Shown here piece by piece: positions 28,111-37,961 of a stretch of 64,000 nt of DNA (within the stretch, counting starts at the first letter, position 1; each line of letters begins with the position of its first letter). The DNA comes from Terrimesophilobacter mesophilus (lineage in GTDB: Bacteria; Actinomycetota; Actinomycetes; Actinomycetales; Microbacteriaceae). The stretch covers positions 1,550,001 to 1,614,000 of the forward strand of contig NZ_JACHBP010000001.1 of assembly GCF_014200375.1 (NCBI RefSeq), written 5' to 3'. The position numbers were made by a program, and so were the translations under genes. Below the pieces are notes generated by a model. It ran no database searches and was not told where the DNA came from. It saw only the letters and a list, made by a program, of their open reading frames with translations.

Positions 28111-29759
28111 CCGTACCGCTCCCTGAGGAGGGCACCGAAGGCGCCCGTCACGAAGGGGGCTCTCCGCCACCTGCCGGTTCCCTTCGTGACGCCGACACCT
28201 CGGGGAACGGCAATCGCAACAGCCTTGCCGACGGCGAATGGCACCGAATGCATCCGGCATCGCCTCTGCTCAAGGGCGGGATCGCGCTCATCGCGATCCT
28301 CGGTGTCGTCGTCGCGAACCTCCGCGAGCGGATCTTCGACCTGTTCGTGCCGCACTTCCCGCAGGAGGGCGACCCGGTCGACTACATCCTCGACAACGGT
28401 CTCATCGGCTGGGCGCTGCTCGTCGTCGCGGTGGTCCTCCTCGCCCTCGTGATCGGCTTCTACATCTCCTGGCGCATGCACCTGTTCCGCATCACCGACG
28501 AGGTGGTGGAGGTGCGCAGCGGCATCCTGTTCCGCACGAACCGCAAGGCCCGGCTCGACCGCATCCAGGGCATCAACATCGTGCGGCCGTTCATCGCGCG
28601 ACTCTTCGGCGCGGCGAAACTCGAGATCAACCAGGCCGGCCAGGACGCCAACGTGCAGCTCTCCTACCTCGGCTCCGCGTCGGCGGATGGCCTGCGGCGC
28701 GAGATCCTGCGCCTCGCCTCCGGCACCCACGTCTCCGCCGCATCCGGGGCCCAGGTCGCCGACCGCGTGGGCCTCGCGGACGAGAACGTCATCGAACGGC
28801 GCGTCAACGAGTTCCTCGCCCCGGAACTCGATCCGGATGCCGCCCCGCCGGAGTCGATCGTCAAACTGAACCTGGGGCGGCTGGTCGGCTCCCTCGCCCT
28901 CAGCGGCAGCACCATCTTCCTGCTCGTCCTCATCGCCGCCGGCGTGACCTGGATCGCGACGACCGGCGACTTCTTCGCCCTCTTCTTCGCGATCCCCGGC
29001 GCCATCGGCTTCGCGAGCTTCTACTGGCGCAGGTTCTCGAAGTCGCTGCGGTACAGCATTGCGGGCACGCCGGACGGCATCCGGGTCGGATTCGGCCTGC
29101 TCTCCACGAGCAACGAGACGCTGCCGCCGGGGCGCATCCACTCGGTCGAGGTGAGCCAGCCGCTGCTGTGGCGCGGGCCCGGATGGTGGGAGATAAAGGT
29201 CAACCGGGCGAGCCACTCGTCGACGAAGGGCGCGGGCGGCGAGGCGAACACGACGATCCTCCCGGTCGGCGACCGCACCGATGTGCGGCGCGTCCTCGAA
29301 CTCATGCTGCCCGAACTGCTGGCGCAGGCGGGCGACGGCGACCTGTCGGCCGCGATCAGCGTCATCGAGTCCGGTCTCGAGTCGAAGGGCGGGCCGGATG
29401 ACGGGTTCACGAACTCGCCGCGTCGGGCCGCCGTGCTGCGCTGGTTCTCCTGGCGGCGGAACGGTTTCGCCATCACGACCGGCTCGCTCGTGCTGCGGAA
29501 GGGCGCCATCTGGCGGCAGCTCGTCGTCGTGCCGCAGCCGCGGCTGCAGAGCGTCTCGCTGCACCAGGGGCCGATCCTGCGGGCGCTGCGGCTGGCCGAC
29601 ATCCACCTGCACACGGTTTCCGGGCCGATCAGCGCGGATCTGGGCGCCATCGACCAGGATGCCGCCATCCGCTTCTTCGAGGATGTCGCGCGCGTGGCCG
29701 TCTCCGCCGCCCAGTCCGACACGTCGCACCGTTGGCGCGCGGGGGAGCAGCCCGCGTGA
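28107..29759 (+). CDS. Large bacterial PH-domain repeat membrane protein (YdbT-like)
   Basis: The 550-residue protein has several membrane helices (near 58-75, 100-122, and two close together near 265-305). PH-type repeats are marked by EVRSGILFRTNRKARLDRIQ, VGFGLLSTSNETLPPGRIHS and VLRKGAIWRQLVVVPQPR. The GTG start is coupled to the preceding PH-domain gene. The two genes likely form one membrane complex. The C-terminus is ordinary; a repeat element follows 11 bases after the stop. Confidence 0.85.
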   Translation: MTVPLPEEGTEGARHEGGSPPPAGSLRDADTSGNGNRNSLADGEWHRMHPASPLLKGGIALIAILGVVVANLRERIFDLFVPHFPQEGDPVDYILDNGLIGWALLVVAVVLLALVIGFYISWRMHLFRITDEVVEVRSGILFRTNRKARLDRIQGINIVRPFIARLFGAAKLEINQAGQDANVQLSYLGSASADGLRREILRLASGTHVSAASGAQVADRVGLADENVIERRVNEFLAPELDPDAAPPESIVKLNLGRLVGSLALSGSTIFLLVLIAAGVTWIATTGDFFALFFAIPGAIGFASFYWRRFSKSLRYSIAGTPDGIRVGFGLLSTSNETLPPGRIHSVEVSQPLLWRGPGWWEIKVNRASHSSTKGAGGEANTTILPVGDRTDVRRVLELMLPELLAQAGDGDLSAAISVIESGLESKGGPDDGFTNSPRRAAVLRWFSWRRNGFAITTGSLVLRKGAIWRQLVVVPQPRLQSVSLHQGPILRALRLADIHLHTVSGPISADLGAIDQDAAIRFFEDVARVAVSAAQSDTSHRWRAGEQPA

Positions 29760-29770
29760 GTGTTCTACGC

Positions 29771-29810
29771 CGGTCGAGTAGGCCGCGAAGCGGCCGTATC
29801 GAAACCACGG
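29771..29810 (+). repeat. Dispersed element, copy D (best-formed palindrome)
   Basis: CGGTCGAGTAG, then GGCCGC-GAAG-CGGCC, then GTATCGAAACCACGG. The centre is a strong GC hairpin with a GAAG loop. It lies between the PH-domain gene and the DUF2520 gene, where it could attenuate transcription. Confidence 0.72.
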
Positions 29811-29820
29811 GGCTCGCGTC

Positions 29821-30546
29821 ATGAGCGTGCAGGCCGGGCGCCTCGGCGTCGGCATCGTCGGTGCTGGGAAGGTCGGCCCGGTGCTCGGGGCGGCGCTCGC
29901 CGGGGCCGGGCACGCGATCGTCGGCATCTCCGCGGTGTCGCAGGAGAGTCGCGACCGCGCCGAGGCGATGCTGCCCGGCGCACCGATCCTGTCGGTTCCG
30001 GATGTCGTCGAGCGCAGCGAACTCGTCATCCTCGCCGTTCCGGCCGGTGAGCTCGCCGCGCTCGTCGAGGGCCTCGCGAAGGCCGGCGTCTGGCAGGCCG
30101 GACAACTCGTCCTCCACACGGTCGCAGGTCTCGGCGTCTCCGTGCTCGCCCCCGCCGCCGCGGCCGGCGCGATTCCGCTCGCACTGCATCCGGCACTCGC
30201 GTTCACCGGAACGAGCGTGGACCTCGCCCGGCTTCGCGAATCGTTCTGTGCCGTCACGGCCGCAGCCCCCGTGCAGCCGATCGGCCAGGCGCTCGCCGTC
30301 GAACTCGGCGCAGAGCCGGTGCTCATCGCGGAAGCCGATCGCGCAGCATACGGCGAGGCGATCGACACGGCGACCCGGTTCTCGGCGGCGATCATCGGCC
30401 AGGCGATCACGCTGCTCGACGGGATCGGCGTCGAGTCGCCCGGCGCCGTGCTCGCCTCCCTCGTACGATCGACAGTGGACAACGCACTCTCGGACGCCAC
30501 CCTCCCGGTGTTCGAACCCCTTCCCGATGAGGATGACAGCGCATGA
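29821..30546 (+). CDS. Rossmann-fold/DUF2520 oxidoreductase next to panC
   Basis: The 241-residue protein starts with an NAD(P)-binding Rossmann fold (VGIVGAGKVGPVLGAALAGA), followed by a DUF2520 C-terminal helical domain (about 125-235, with PLALHPALAFTGTSVD). It is structurally related to F420-dependent NADP oxidoreductase and 6-phosphogluconate dehydrogenase-like enzymes. Its stop overlaps panC as ATGA, so a role in pantothenate synthesis, such as ketopantoate reduction, is plausible but inferred. Confidence 0.85.
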   Translation: MSVQAGRLGVGIVGAGKVGPVLGAALAGAGHAIVGISAVSQESRDRAEAMLPGAPILSVPDVVERSELVILAVPAGELAALVEGLAKAGVWQAGQLVLHTVAGLGVSVLAPAAAAGAIPLALHPALAFTGTSVDLARLRESFCAVTAAAPVQPIGQALAVELGAEPVLIAEADRAAYGEAIDTATRFSAAIIGQAITLLDGIGVESPGAVLASLVRSTVDNALSDATLPVFEPLPDEDDSA

Positions 30547-31379
30547 CCGAAGTGTTCGAGACGATCGCGAGCCTGCGGCTGCGACTGGAGACGGCGGGCA
30601 GCATCGCGTTCGTCCCCACGATGGGCGCACTGCACGACGGACACCTGGCACTCGTCGCCCGCGCGGCCGACGTTGCGGAGACCGTCGTCGTGTCGATCTT
30701 CGTGAACCCGCTGCAGTTCGGCGCCGGAGAGGACCTCGACCGCTACCCGCGCGACCTCGAATCCGACCTCGCAAAGCTCCCGGATGACGTGCTCGTCTTC
30801 GCGCCGCCGGCCGGCGAACTCTACCCGTACGGCGCATCCGAAACGCTCGTCACAGCGGGGGGCATCGGCGCGCGATTCGAGGGGGCGAGCCGCCCTGGGC
30901 ACTTCGACGGGATGCTCACGGTCGTCGCGAAACTGCTCAACATCGTGCGCCCCGACGTGGTCGTGTTCGGGCAGAAGGATGCGCAACAGGTGTTCCTCGT
31001 GCGCCGGATGGTACGCGACCTCAACGTGCCCGTCGTCGTGGATGTCGTGGAGACGGTGCGCGACGCCGACGGTCTCGCCCTCTCCTCCCGCAACCGCTAC
31101 CTCGATGCGGACCAGCACCGCGCAGCACTCGCGCTCTCGCGTGCGCTCGCCGCGGCAGCGGCATCCGGGGAATCGCGGGCGGCGGCGCTCGCGGCTGCCC
31201 GGTCGGTGCTCGAGGCGGAGCCGGCGGTCGACGTGGACTACGTCGAACTCGTCGACCCGGCGACCTTCCTTCCCGTCGCCGATGACCACCGCGGCCCCAC
31301 CACCGCGATCGTCGCCGCCCGCGTCGGCACCACCCGTCTCATCGACAACCGCCAGGTCACTCTCGCGCCGGCCGAGTAG
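30543..31379 (+). CDS. panC: Pantothenate synthetase
   Basis: The 278-residue ATP-dependent ligase joins pantoate and beta-alanine. PTMGALHDGHLALV near 22, the FVNPLQFG loop, FGQKDAQQVFLVRRM near 141 and SSRNRYL are diagnostic. Coupling to the DUF2520 gene by ATGA suggests a two-gene pantothenate unit. Confidence 0.95.
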   Translation: MTEVFETIASLRLRLETAGSIAFVPTMGALHDGHLALVARAADVAETVVVSIFVNPLQFGAGEDLDRYPRDLESDLAKLPDDVLVFAPPAGELYPYGASETLVTAGGIGARFEGASRPGHFDGMLTVVAKLLNIVRPDVVVFGQKDAQQVFLVRRMVRDLNVPVVVDVVETVRDADGLALSSRNRYLDADQHRAALALSRALAAAAASGESRAAALAAARSVLEAEPAVDVDYVELVDPATFLPVADDHRGPTTAIVAARVGTTRLIDNRQVTLAPAE

Positions 31380-31471
31380 CCGCAGCGCGAGGGAACACCT
31401 GTTTCCCGGGGCGGTCCCAGCGCATGGGCCCCGACGACCCTCGGTAAACTTGCCGAGACTCTAGGAGACCG

Positions 31472-32986
31472 ATGACCGACCACACCGCCGACTCAGAACC
31501 CGCCGACCCCGAACTCACCGAGGCCGAAGTCAGCGAGCAGAAGGCCGTGCGGCTGGGCAAGCGCGAGCGGCTCATCGCATCCGGCGCCCAGGCCTACCCG
31601 GTGGAGCTCGCGATCACCGACACGATTCCGGCCGTCCGTGCGCGGTTCGGCGACCTCGAAGCGGATGCCGCCACGGGCGCGACCGTCGGCGTCGCCGGCC
31701 GCGTCGTGCACCTGCGCAACACCGGCAAACTGTGTTTCGCCTCGCTCCAGAGCGGTGACGGTTCCCGCATCCAGGCGATGGTATCGCTCGCCGAGGTGGG
31801 GGAGGCCTCGCTCGAGGAATGGAAGGAACTCGTCGACCTCGGAGACCACGTCTTCGTCTCCGGCGAGGTGATCTCGAGCAGGCGGGGCGAACTGTCGATC
31901 CTCGCGAAGGAGTGGCGGATCGCGGCGAAGGCCATCCGCCCGCTGCCGAACCTGCACTCGGAGCTGAACGAGGAGACGCGGGTGCGCCAGCGCTACCTGG
32001 ACCTCATCGCCCGCCCCGCCGCGCGGGCGAACGTGCGGGCGAGGGCCGCGGTCAACGCGTCGCTGCGCGCGACGTTCACCGCGCACGACTACCTCGAGGT
32101 CGAGACGCCCATGCTGCAGACGATGCACGGCGGGGCGAGCGCTCGCCCGTTCGTGACGCACAGCAACGCGTTCGACACCGAACTGTACCTGCGGATCGCG
32201 CCGGAGCTCTTTCTCAAGCGCGCTGTCGTCGGCGGGCTCGAGCGGGTGTACGAGATCAACCGGAACTTCCGCAACGAGGGCGCGGATTCCACTCACAGCC
32301 CCGAGTTCGCGATGCTCGAGGCGTACCAGGCGTACGGCAACTACAACCAGATGGCCGAGTTGACGCAGGAGCTCGTGCAGAACGCGGCGCTCGCCGTCTC
32401 CGGCTCCCACGTCGTCACCTGGGCCGACGGCACGGAGTACGACCTCGGCGGCGAATGGGACTGGCTGTCGATGTACGAGTCGCTGAGTGAGGCGAGCGGC
32501 ATCCCGATCACGCCGGAGACGAGCAAGGACGAGCTGCAGGATCTCGCCGACCGCCTCGAGCTGGAGGTGCAGCATCCGACCGCCGGCAAGCTCGTCGAGG
32601 AGCTGTGGGAGCATTTCGTGAAGTCGAAGCTCGAGCGGCCGACCTTCGTCGCCGACTTCCCCGTGGAGACCTCTCCCCTCGTGCGCGACCACCGGTCGAA
32701 GCCGGGCGTCGTCGAGAAGTGGGACCTGTACGTCCGCGGGTTCGAGCTGGCGACCGGATACTCCGAGTTGGTCGACCCGATCATCCAGCGCGAACGTTTC
32801 GTCGAGCAGGCGGCGCTCGCGGCGAAGGGCGATGTCGAGGCGATGCGTCTCGATGAGGAGTTCCTCACCGCGCTCGAGCACGGGATGCCGCCGAGCGGCG
32901 GGATGGGCATGGGCATCGACCGGCTGCTCATGGCGATCACCGGGCTCGGCATCCGGGAGACGATCCTGTTCCCGCTCGTGAAGTAG
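31472..32986 (+). CDS. lysS: Lysyl-tRNA synthetase, class II
   Basis: The 504-residue enzyme has an N-terminal OB-fold anticodon-binding domain (about 60-160) and a class II catalytic core with [11 protein letters not shown] (motif 2) near 265 and [13 protein letters not shown] (motif 3) near 475. TAGGAG lies upstream of ATG 31472. The leader contains a CTCGG...CCGAG hairpin (about 31439-31456). Confidence 0.96.
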   Translation: MTDHTADSEPADPELTEAEVSEQKAVRLGKRERLIASGAQAYPVELAITDTIPAVRARFGDLEADAATGATVGVAGRVVHLRNTGKLCFASLQSGDGSRIQAMVSLAEVGEASLEEWKELVDLGDHVFVSGEVISSRRGELSILAKEWRIAAKAIRPLPNLHSELNEETRVRQRYLDLIARPAARANVRARAAVNASLRATFTAHDYLEVETPMLQTMHGGASARPFVTHSNAFDTELYLRIAPELFLKRAVVGGLERVYEINRNFRNEGADSTHSPEFAMLEAYQAYGNYNQMAELTQELVQNAALAVSGSHVVTWADGTEYDLGGEWDWLSMYESLSEASGIPITPETSKDELQDLADRLELEVQHPTAGKLVEELWEHFVKSKLERPTFVADFPVETSPLVRDHRSKPGVVEKWDLYVRGFELATGYSELVDPIIQRERFVEQAALAAKGDVEAMRLDEEFLTALEHGMPPSGGMGMGIDRLLMAITGLGIRETILFPLVK

Positions 32987-32995
32987 CGTAGAACC

Positions 32996-33172
32996 GTGCT
33001 GGAAGACTTTTGGGCGAACGCGATCTACTCGGTCGTCCCCACGATCCTCGTCGGCCTCCTGTTCTGGCTCGTGATGCGGGCGATCGTCCGCGCCGACCGC
33101 ACGGAGCGCAAGGTGTATGCCGAGATCGAGGCGGAGGAGCGCAAGAGGGCCGGCCTCCCGCCCGTCGAGTGA
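32996..33172 (+). CDS. Small 58-aa single-span membrane protein after lysS
   Basis: This starts at GTG 32996, nine bases after the lysS stop. The product has a short N-terminus (LEDFWANAIYSVVPT), one membrane helix (about 12-30, ending in LLFWLVMRAIVRADR) and a charged amphipathic tail rich in Arg/Glu (TERKVYAEIEAEERKRAG). Many Microbacteriaceae carry such a short protein directly after lysS, by my recollection. Function is unknown. G/C bias at third positions supports coding. Confidence 0.75.
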   Translation: MLEDFWANAIYSVVPTILVGLLFWLVMRAIVRADRTERKVYAEIEAEERKRAGLPPVE

Positions 33173-33229
33173 GCGCAGCCGTGCGCATCCGAGCGATATA
33201 GCAGAATACTGCGACTACTCCTTTCGTTC

Positions 33230-33246
33230 TACCCCCATTTGGGGTA
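33230..33246. promoter_or_regulatory. Inverted repeat TACCCC-N5-GGGGTA upstream of nuclease gene
   Basis: This perfect 6-bp inverted repeat lies 48 bases before the start of the secreted nuclease/nucleotidase gene and just after an AT-rich stretch (GATATAGCAGAATACT, 33194-33209) that could hold a promoter. It may be an operator. Confidence 0.35.
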
Positions 33247-33293
33247 CTGTCGACGACACCGCCGTCAACGTCGACTGCCGATCAGGAGCTCTC

Positions 33294-36200
33294 ATGTCGC
33301 ACGCGCCTCGCACAGGCTTGAAGTCTGTTTTCGCCTCACTACTCGGATTCGCTCTCGTGATTGCGCCGCTCGCGGTGCTTCCCGCGCAGGCGAACACCGC
33401 AGGGACCGGGGTGGTGATCAATGAGCTCTACCTGAACGGCGGCAGCAGCGGTGCCACCTACCTCAACAAGTTCGTCGAGCTCTACAACCCGACCGGCGCC
33501 GACATCGCACTGACCGGGATGTCGCTGCAGTACCGCTCGGCATCCGGGACCGCGAGCCCCACGTCCGTCGTGGCGCTGACCGGCGTCATCCCCTCGCACA
33601 AGACCTATCTGGTCAGCGGCGGATCCAATGCCTCCAACGGCGCTGCGCTGCCGACACCGGATCTCGTGGCACCGTCCATGAACATGTCGGGCTCCGGCGG
33701 CCAGGTCTTCCTCTCCAGCCAGACGACCGCGCTGACGCCCGGGACCGGCAACATGGTCGGCGTCGCCGGAATCGTCGACATGGTCGGCTACGGAACGGCG
33801 AACAGTTACGAGACCTCGGCGGCGTCCGCGGCATCCGTGACGACCTCGATCAACCGCGCTGGCGGAGTCGACACCGACATCAACTCGGCCGACTTCTCCA
33901 CCGCCGCCCCGACCCCCACCGCATCCGGATACGTTCCGCCCGCCCCCGTTGACCTCGGGTTCAAGACCATCGAGGAGATCCAGGGCACCGGTGACGCCAG
34001 CCCGTTCGCGGGCGACGACACCCTGTCGACCAAGGGCATCGTGACGGCCGCATACCAGACGGGCGGCTTCAACGGGTTCTACATCCAGACGCCGGGTACC
34101 GGTGGCGCCATCGACATGACGAACCACACGGCATCCGACGGGCTGTTCGTCTACTCTGCGGGAACCGGTGCGGTGGGTGATGTCGAGGTCGGTGACTTCG
34201 TCGAGATTCACGGTTCGATCAGCGAGTACTACGGCCTGACCCAGATCACGCCCACCGACTCCTCGAGCGTGACGGTACTCACCGACACGGTCGCGCCCGT
34301 GACGCCGGCAACCATCGGCTGGCAGACCAGCGAGACCAAGCGGGAGTCCCTCGAGGGCATGCTCCTCGCGCCGCAGGGCAGCTACACGGTATCGGACACC
34401 TACTCCACCAACCAGTACGGGGAGATCCTGCTCGCCTCGGGGACGAGCCCGCTCCTGCAGCCGACCGAGGTCGCCGCCCCGGGCGTCGCCGCCTACGCCG
34501 CGGCACTCGCGGCGAACAAGAACATCTCGGTGACACTCGACGACGGCGCGACCACGAACTTCCTGAGCAGCGCGAACCAGGGCATCCCGCTCCCCTGGGT
34601 GTCGAACGACCACCCGGTGCGGGTCGGCGAAGCGGTGACGTTCACCTCGCCGATGATCTTCGACTTCCGCAACAGCGCGTGGAAACTCCAGCCGACGCAG
34701 CAGCTGACCGTCGCGAACGCGGCGACAGTGCAGCCGGCGACCTTCGCCGACAACCGCACGGCCGCGCCCGAGGACGTCGGCGGTGAGGTCAAGCTCGCCA
34801 CCTTCAACGTGCTGAACTACTTCACGACGCTGGGTGAGGATGTCGCGGGCTGCACCCCGTACAACGATCGCGACGGCAACCCGATCACGGTGAAGTCGTG
34901 CACCACAGACAACGGACCGCGCGGCGCCTGGGATGCCGCGAACCTGCAACGCCAGCAGGACAAGATCGTCGCGGCCATCACCGCGCTCGGGGCGGATGTG
35001 GTCGGGCTCGAGGAGATCGAGGCGTCCACGTCGGTCGCGGGCGGCGGCACCGATCGCGACGCCGCGCTCAAGTCGCTCGTCGCCGCGCTCAATGCGAAGG
35101 CGGGCAGCGACGTGTGGTCCCCCGTCCTGTCACCGGCGACGGTGCCGGCGACGGAGGACGTCATCCGGACCGCCTTCATCTACCGGAATGCGACGGTGGA
35201 ACCGGTGGGAGCCTCGACCATCCTGATCGGCTCCGCCGCGTTCGACAACGCGCGCGATCCGCTCGCCCAGGCGTTCAAGGCCAAGGGCGCACCGGATGCC
35301 GACAAGTTCCTGGCCATCGTGAACCACTTCAAGTCGAAGGGTTCGGCCGGTCCCCTGCCCGGTGATGAGGACATCAACGACGGCCAGGGAGCATCCAACG
35401 CCTCCCGCGTCGCGCAGGCTCACGCGCTCGTCGACTTCGCCGACGCGATGTCGACCTCGGCGGACACCGACCGGGTGTTCCTCATGGGCGACTTCAACTC
35501 GTACACGATGGAGGACCCGATCGCGGTCCTGACCGACGCCGGGTACATCGACCAGGGTTCGAAGACGGGCGAATACACCTACTCGTACGGCGGCAGCGTG
35601 GGGTCGCTCGATCACGTGTTCGCGAACACGGCGGCCGACAAGACCGTGAACGACGTGGACATCTGGAACATCAACTCGCCGGAGTCGGTGGCACTCGAGT
35701 ACAGCAGGTACAACTACAACACCACGAACTTCTACCGGGCGGACATGTATCGGGCATCCGATCACGACCCGCTCATCCTCGGTCTGAACCTCACGCCGAA
35801 CACGAAGGTCGACCTCAACCTGCTGAACATCAACGACTTCCACGGTCGGATCGACAGCAACACCGTGAAGTTCGCCGGAACGATCGAGCAGTTGCGCGCA
35901 GAGTACGGCGACGCGAACTCGCTGCTCGGGTCTGCGGGCGACAACATCGGCGCCTCGCTGTTCGCCTCCTCGAGCCAGAAGGACAAGCCGACCATCGATG
36001 TGCTCAACGCACTCCAGCTCCAGTCGTCGGTGGGCAACCACGAGTTCGACACCGGGTACGCCGACCTCACGGGCGAGATCGCCTCGTGGACGGACTGGAA
36101 CTACCTCGGTGCGAACGTCTACTTCAAGGGCACGACCGACCCCGCCCTGCAGGAGTACGTCGTCGTCGACGTCGCGGGCGTCAAGGTCGGCGTCATCGGC

Positions 36201-37961
36201 GCCGTGACCCAGGAGACTCCGAGCCTCGTCACGCCGAGCGGCATCGCGATGCTCGACTTCGGTGACCCGGTCGACGCGGTCAACCGGGTTGCCGCCCAGC
36301 TCTCCGACGGCGATGAGTCGAACGGTGAAGCGGACGTCATCGTGGCCGAGTACCACGAGGGCGCCAGCGTCGGCACGGCCGGCGGAGGAACCCTGGAGAA
36401 CCAGGTCGCGCTCGGAGGCGCGTTCGCGGAGATCGTGAACGACACGTCATCCGATGTCGACGTCATCTTCACCGGGCACACGCACCAGGCCTACGCCTGG
36501 GACGCACCGATCCCCGGTGACTCGACGCACACCCGCCCCGTGCTGCAGACCGGCAGCTACGGTGCGAACATCGGACAGGTCGTCCTGACGTTCGACACCG
36601 CGACCGACGCCGTCACCGGGTACACGATGCGGAACGTACCGCGCACCACGGTCGACGACGCGACACTCGTCGCCACCTACCCCCGGGCCGCGACGGTCAA
36701 GGGCATCGTGGATGCCGCGATCGCGCAGGCGGCCGTCATCGGCAACGTGCCCGTCGGGTCGGTCACCGCCGACATCACCCGCGCCTTCGCGGCGGGGGTC
36801 GAGGACCGCGGCGCGGAGTCGACGATCGGAAACCTCGTCGCGAACTCCCTCGTGGCATCCCTCGGAAGCGCCGACCGCGGCGGGGCGGAGATCGGCATCG
36901 TGAACCCCGGCGGGTTGCGCGCCGACCTCCTGTACGGCGATGACGGCGTCATCACCTATGCGGAGGCGAACGCCGTGCTGCCGTTCCTGAACAACCTGTG
37001 GACGACGACCCTCACCGGTGCTCAGTTCAAGCAGGTGCTCGAGGAGCAGTGGCAGCGCACGGCGGACGGTGTGCCGCTCACCTCCGGACGCACGTTCCTG
37101 AACCTCGGGCTCAGCGACAACGTGACGTACACGTATGACCCGAACCGGGCCATGGATGACCGGGTGACGGCCATCTACATCGACGGCCAGCCGATCGATA
37201 TGACGAAGGACTACCGGATCGGTTCGTTCAACTTCCTCCTGGAGGGCGGTGACAACTTCTGGGAGTTCAAGAACGGGACGGACACCAAGGATTCCGGCCT
37301 CGTCGACCGGGACGCGTGGATCGACTACATCACTGCGAACAGCCCACTGTCACCGAACTTCGCCCGGCATGCCGTGCAGGTCACGGATGTCACGCCCGGC
37401 CCGGTCGCGCCCGGCGACACGGTGACGCTGAACGTGTCGAAGCTCGACCTCACATCGCTCGGCAGCCCGGCGAACACCGAGTTGACGCTCACTTGGGAGG
37501 GCAGCTCCGCCGTGCTCGGCACCGTGCCGGTCTCCGGGGGAGCCGCAGCCGTGTCGTTCACGGTGCCGGCGGATGCGAGCGGGTCGGGAACCCTCGTGAT
37601 GACGGCAGCGCCATCCGGTACGACCGTCCGGGTGCCGATCAACATCGAGACCGTTCCCACCTTCACCTCGTCGACCGACCTGAAGCTCCAGGGTCCGATC
37701 GGGCTCTCGTGGAAGATGCCGCAGGTGAAGGTGACGGTGTCCACGGATGCGGGCTCGGCGCCGACCGGTCAGGTCATCATCTCGGTGAACGGCAGTGCGG
37801 TGACCACCGAGTCACTGACGGCCGAGGACAAGGGCAAGGTGAAGCTCGCGCTGCCGAAGCTGCCCAGCGGGATCTATCTCGTCACGGCGGAGTTCGTTCC
37901 GGATGCCGCCGACGTGGCGGGTTCGACCAGCGCCGGCAAGTACCTCGTGGTTCTCTTCTAG
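33294..37961 (+). CDS. Secreted ExeM/NucH-type nuclease fused to 5'-nucleotidase
   Basis: The protein has 1,555 residues. A signal peptide (about 1-34, hydrophobic core then PAQA-NT cleavage) is followed by a lamin-tail domain (about 37-180, VVINELYLNGGSS and FVELYNPTG) and an intermediate OB-like region. An endonuclease/exonuclease/phosphatase domain (about 500-820) carries LATFNVLNYF, LMGDFNSY and SLDHVF. A UshA-like 5'-nucleotidase (about 840-1360) carries NINDFHGRID, GNHEFD and FTGHTHQAYAW. The C-terminus has Ig-like beta domains and no LPXTG anchor, so it is likely released or surface-associated. It probably degrades extracellular DNA to nucleosides and phosphate. ATG 33294 has AGGAG at a good distance. 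The stop overlaps the convergent pirin stop. Confidence 0.93.
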   Translation: MSHAPRTGLKSVFASLLGFALVIAPLAVLPAQANTAGTGVVINELYLNGGSSGATYLNKFVELYNPTGADIALTGMSLQYRSASGTASPTSVVALTGVIPSHKTYLVSGGSNASNGAALPTPDLVAPSMNMSGSGGQVFLSSQTTALTPGTGNMVGVAGIVDMVGYGTANSYETSAASAASVTTSINRAGGVDTDINSADFSTAAPTPTASGYVPPAPVDLGFKTIEEIQGTGDASPFAGDDTLSTKGIVTAAYQTGGFNGFYIQTPGTGGAIDMTNHTASDGLFVYSAGTGAVGDVEVGDFVEIHGSISEYYGLTQITPTDSSSVTVLTDTVAPVTPATIGWQTSETKRESLEGMLLAPQGSYTVSDTYSTNQYGEILLASGTSPLLQPTEVAAPGVAAYAAALAANKNISVTLDDGATTNFLSSANQGIPLPWVSNDHPVRVGEAVTFTSPMIFDFRNSAWKLQPTQQLTVANAATVQPATFADNRTAAPEDVGGEVKLATFNVLNYFTTLGEDVAGCTPYNDRDGNPITVKSCTTDNGPRGAWDAANLQRQQDKIVAAITALGADVVGLEEIEASTSVAGGGTDRDAALKSLVAALNAKAGSDVWSPVLSPATVPATEDVIRTAFIYRNATVEPVGASTILIGSAAFDNARDPLAQAFKAKGAPDADKFLAIVNHFKSKGSAGPLPGDEDINDGQGASNASRVAQAHALVDFADAMSTSADTDRVFLMGDFNSYTMEDPIAVLTDAGYIDQGSKTGEYTYSYGGSVGSLDHVFANTAADKTVNDVDIWNINSPESVALEYSRYNYNTTNFYRADMYRASDHDPLILGLNLTPNTKVDLNLLNINDFHGRIDSNTVKFAGTIEQLRAEYGDANSLLGSAGDNIGASLFASSSQKDKPTIDVLNALQLQSSVGNHEFDTGYADLTGEIASWTDWNYLGANVYFKGTTDPALQEYVVVDVAGVKVGVIGAVTQETPSLVTPSGIAMLDFGDPVDAVNRVAAQLSDGDESNGEADVIVAEYHEGASVGTAGGGTLENQVALGGAFAEIVNDTSSDVDVIFTGHTHQAYAWDAPIPGDSTHTRPVLQTGSYGANIGQVVLTFDTATDAVTGYTMRNVPRTTVDDATLVATYPRAATVKGIVDAAIAQAAVIGNVPVGSVTADITRAFAAGVEDRGAESTIGNLVANSLVASLGSADRGGAEIGIVNPGGLRADLLYGDDGVITYAEANAVLPFLNNLWTTTLTGAQFKQVLEEQWQRTADGVPLTSGRTFLNLGLSDNVTYTYDPNRAMDDRVTAIYIDGQPIDMTKDYRIGSFNFLLEGGDNFWEFKNGTDTKDSGLVDRDAWIDYITANSPLSPNFARHAVQVTDVTPGPVAPGDTVTLNVSKLDLTSLGSPANTELTLTWEGSSAVLGTVPVSGGAAAVSFTVPADASGSGTLVMTAAPSGTTVRVPINIETVPTFTSSTDLKLQGPIGLSWKMPQVKVTVSTDAGSAPTGQVIISVNGSAVTTESLTAEDKGKVKLALPKLPSGIYLVTAEFVPDAADVAGSTSAGKYLVVLF

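Noticed and set aside
27855..31289. A 1,144-codon open frame opposite the PH-domain genes and panC
   Set aside because: It is a GC-bias shadow of the PH-domain, DUF2520 and panC genes; its Arg-rich product has no recognised domain.
33117..33293. Longer start for the secreted nuclease gene
   Set aside because: It would place a charged stretch before the signal peptide and overlap the 58-aa gene; ATG 33294 has AGGAG at proper distance.
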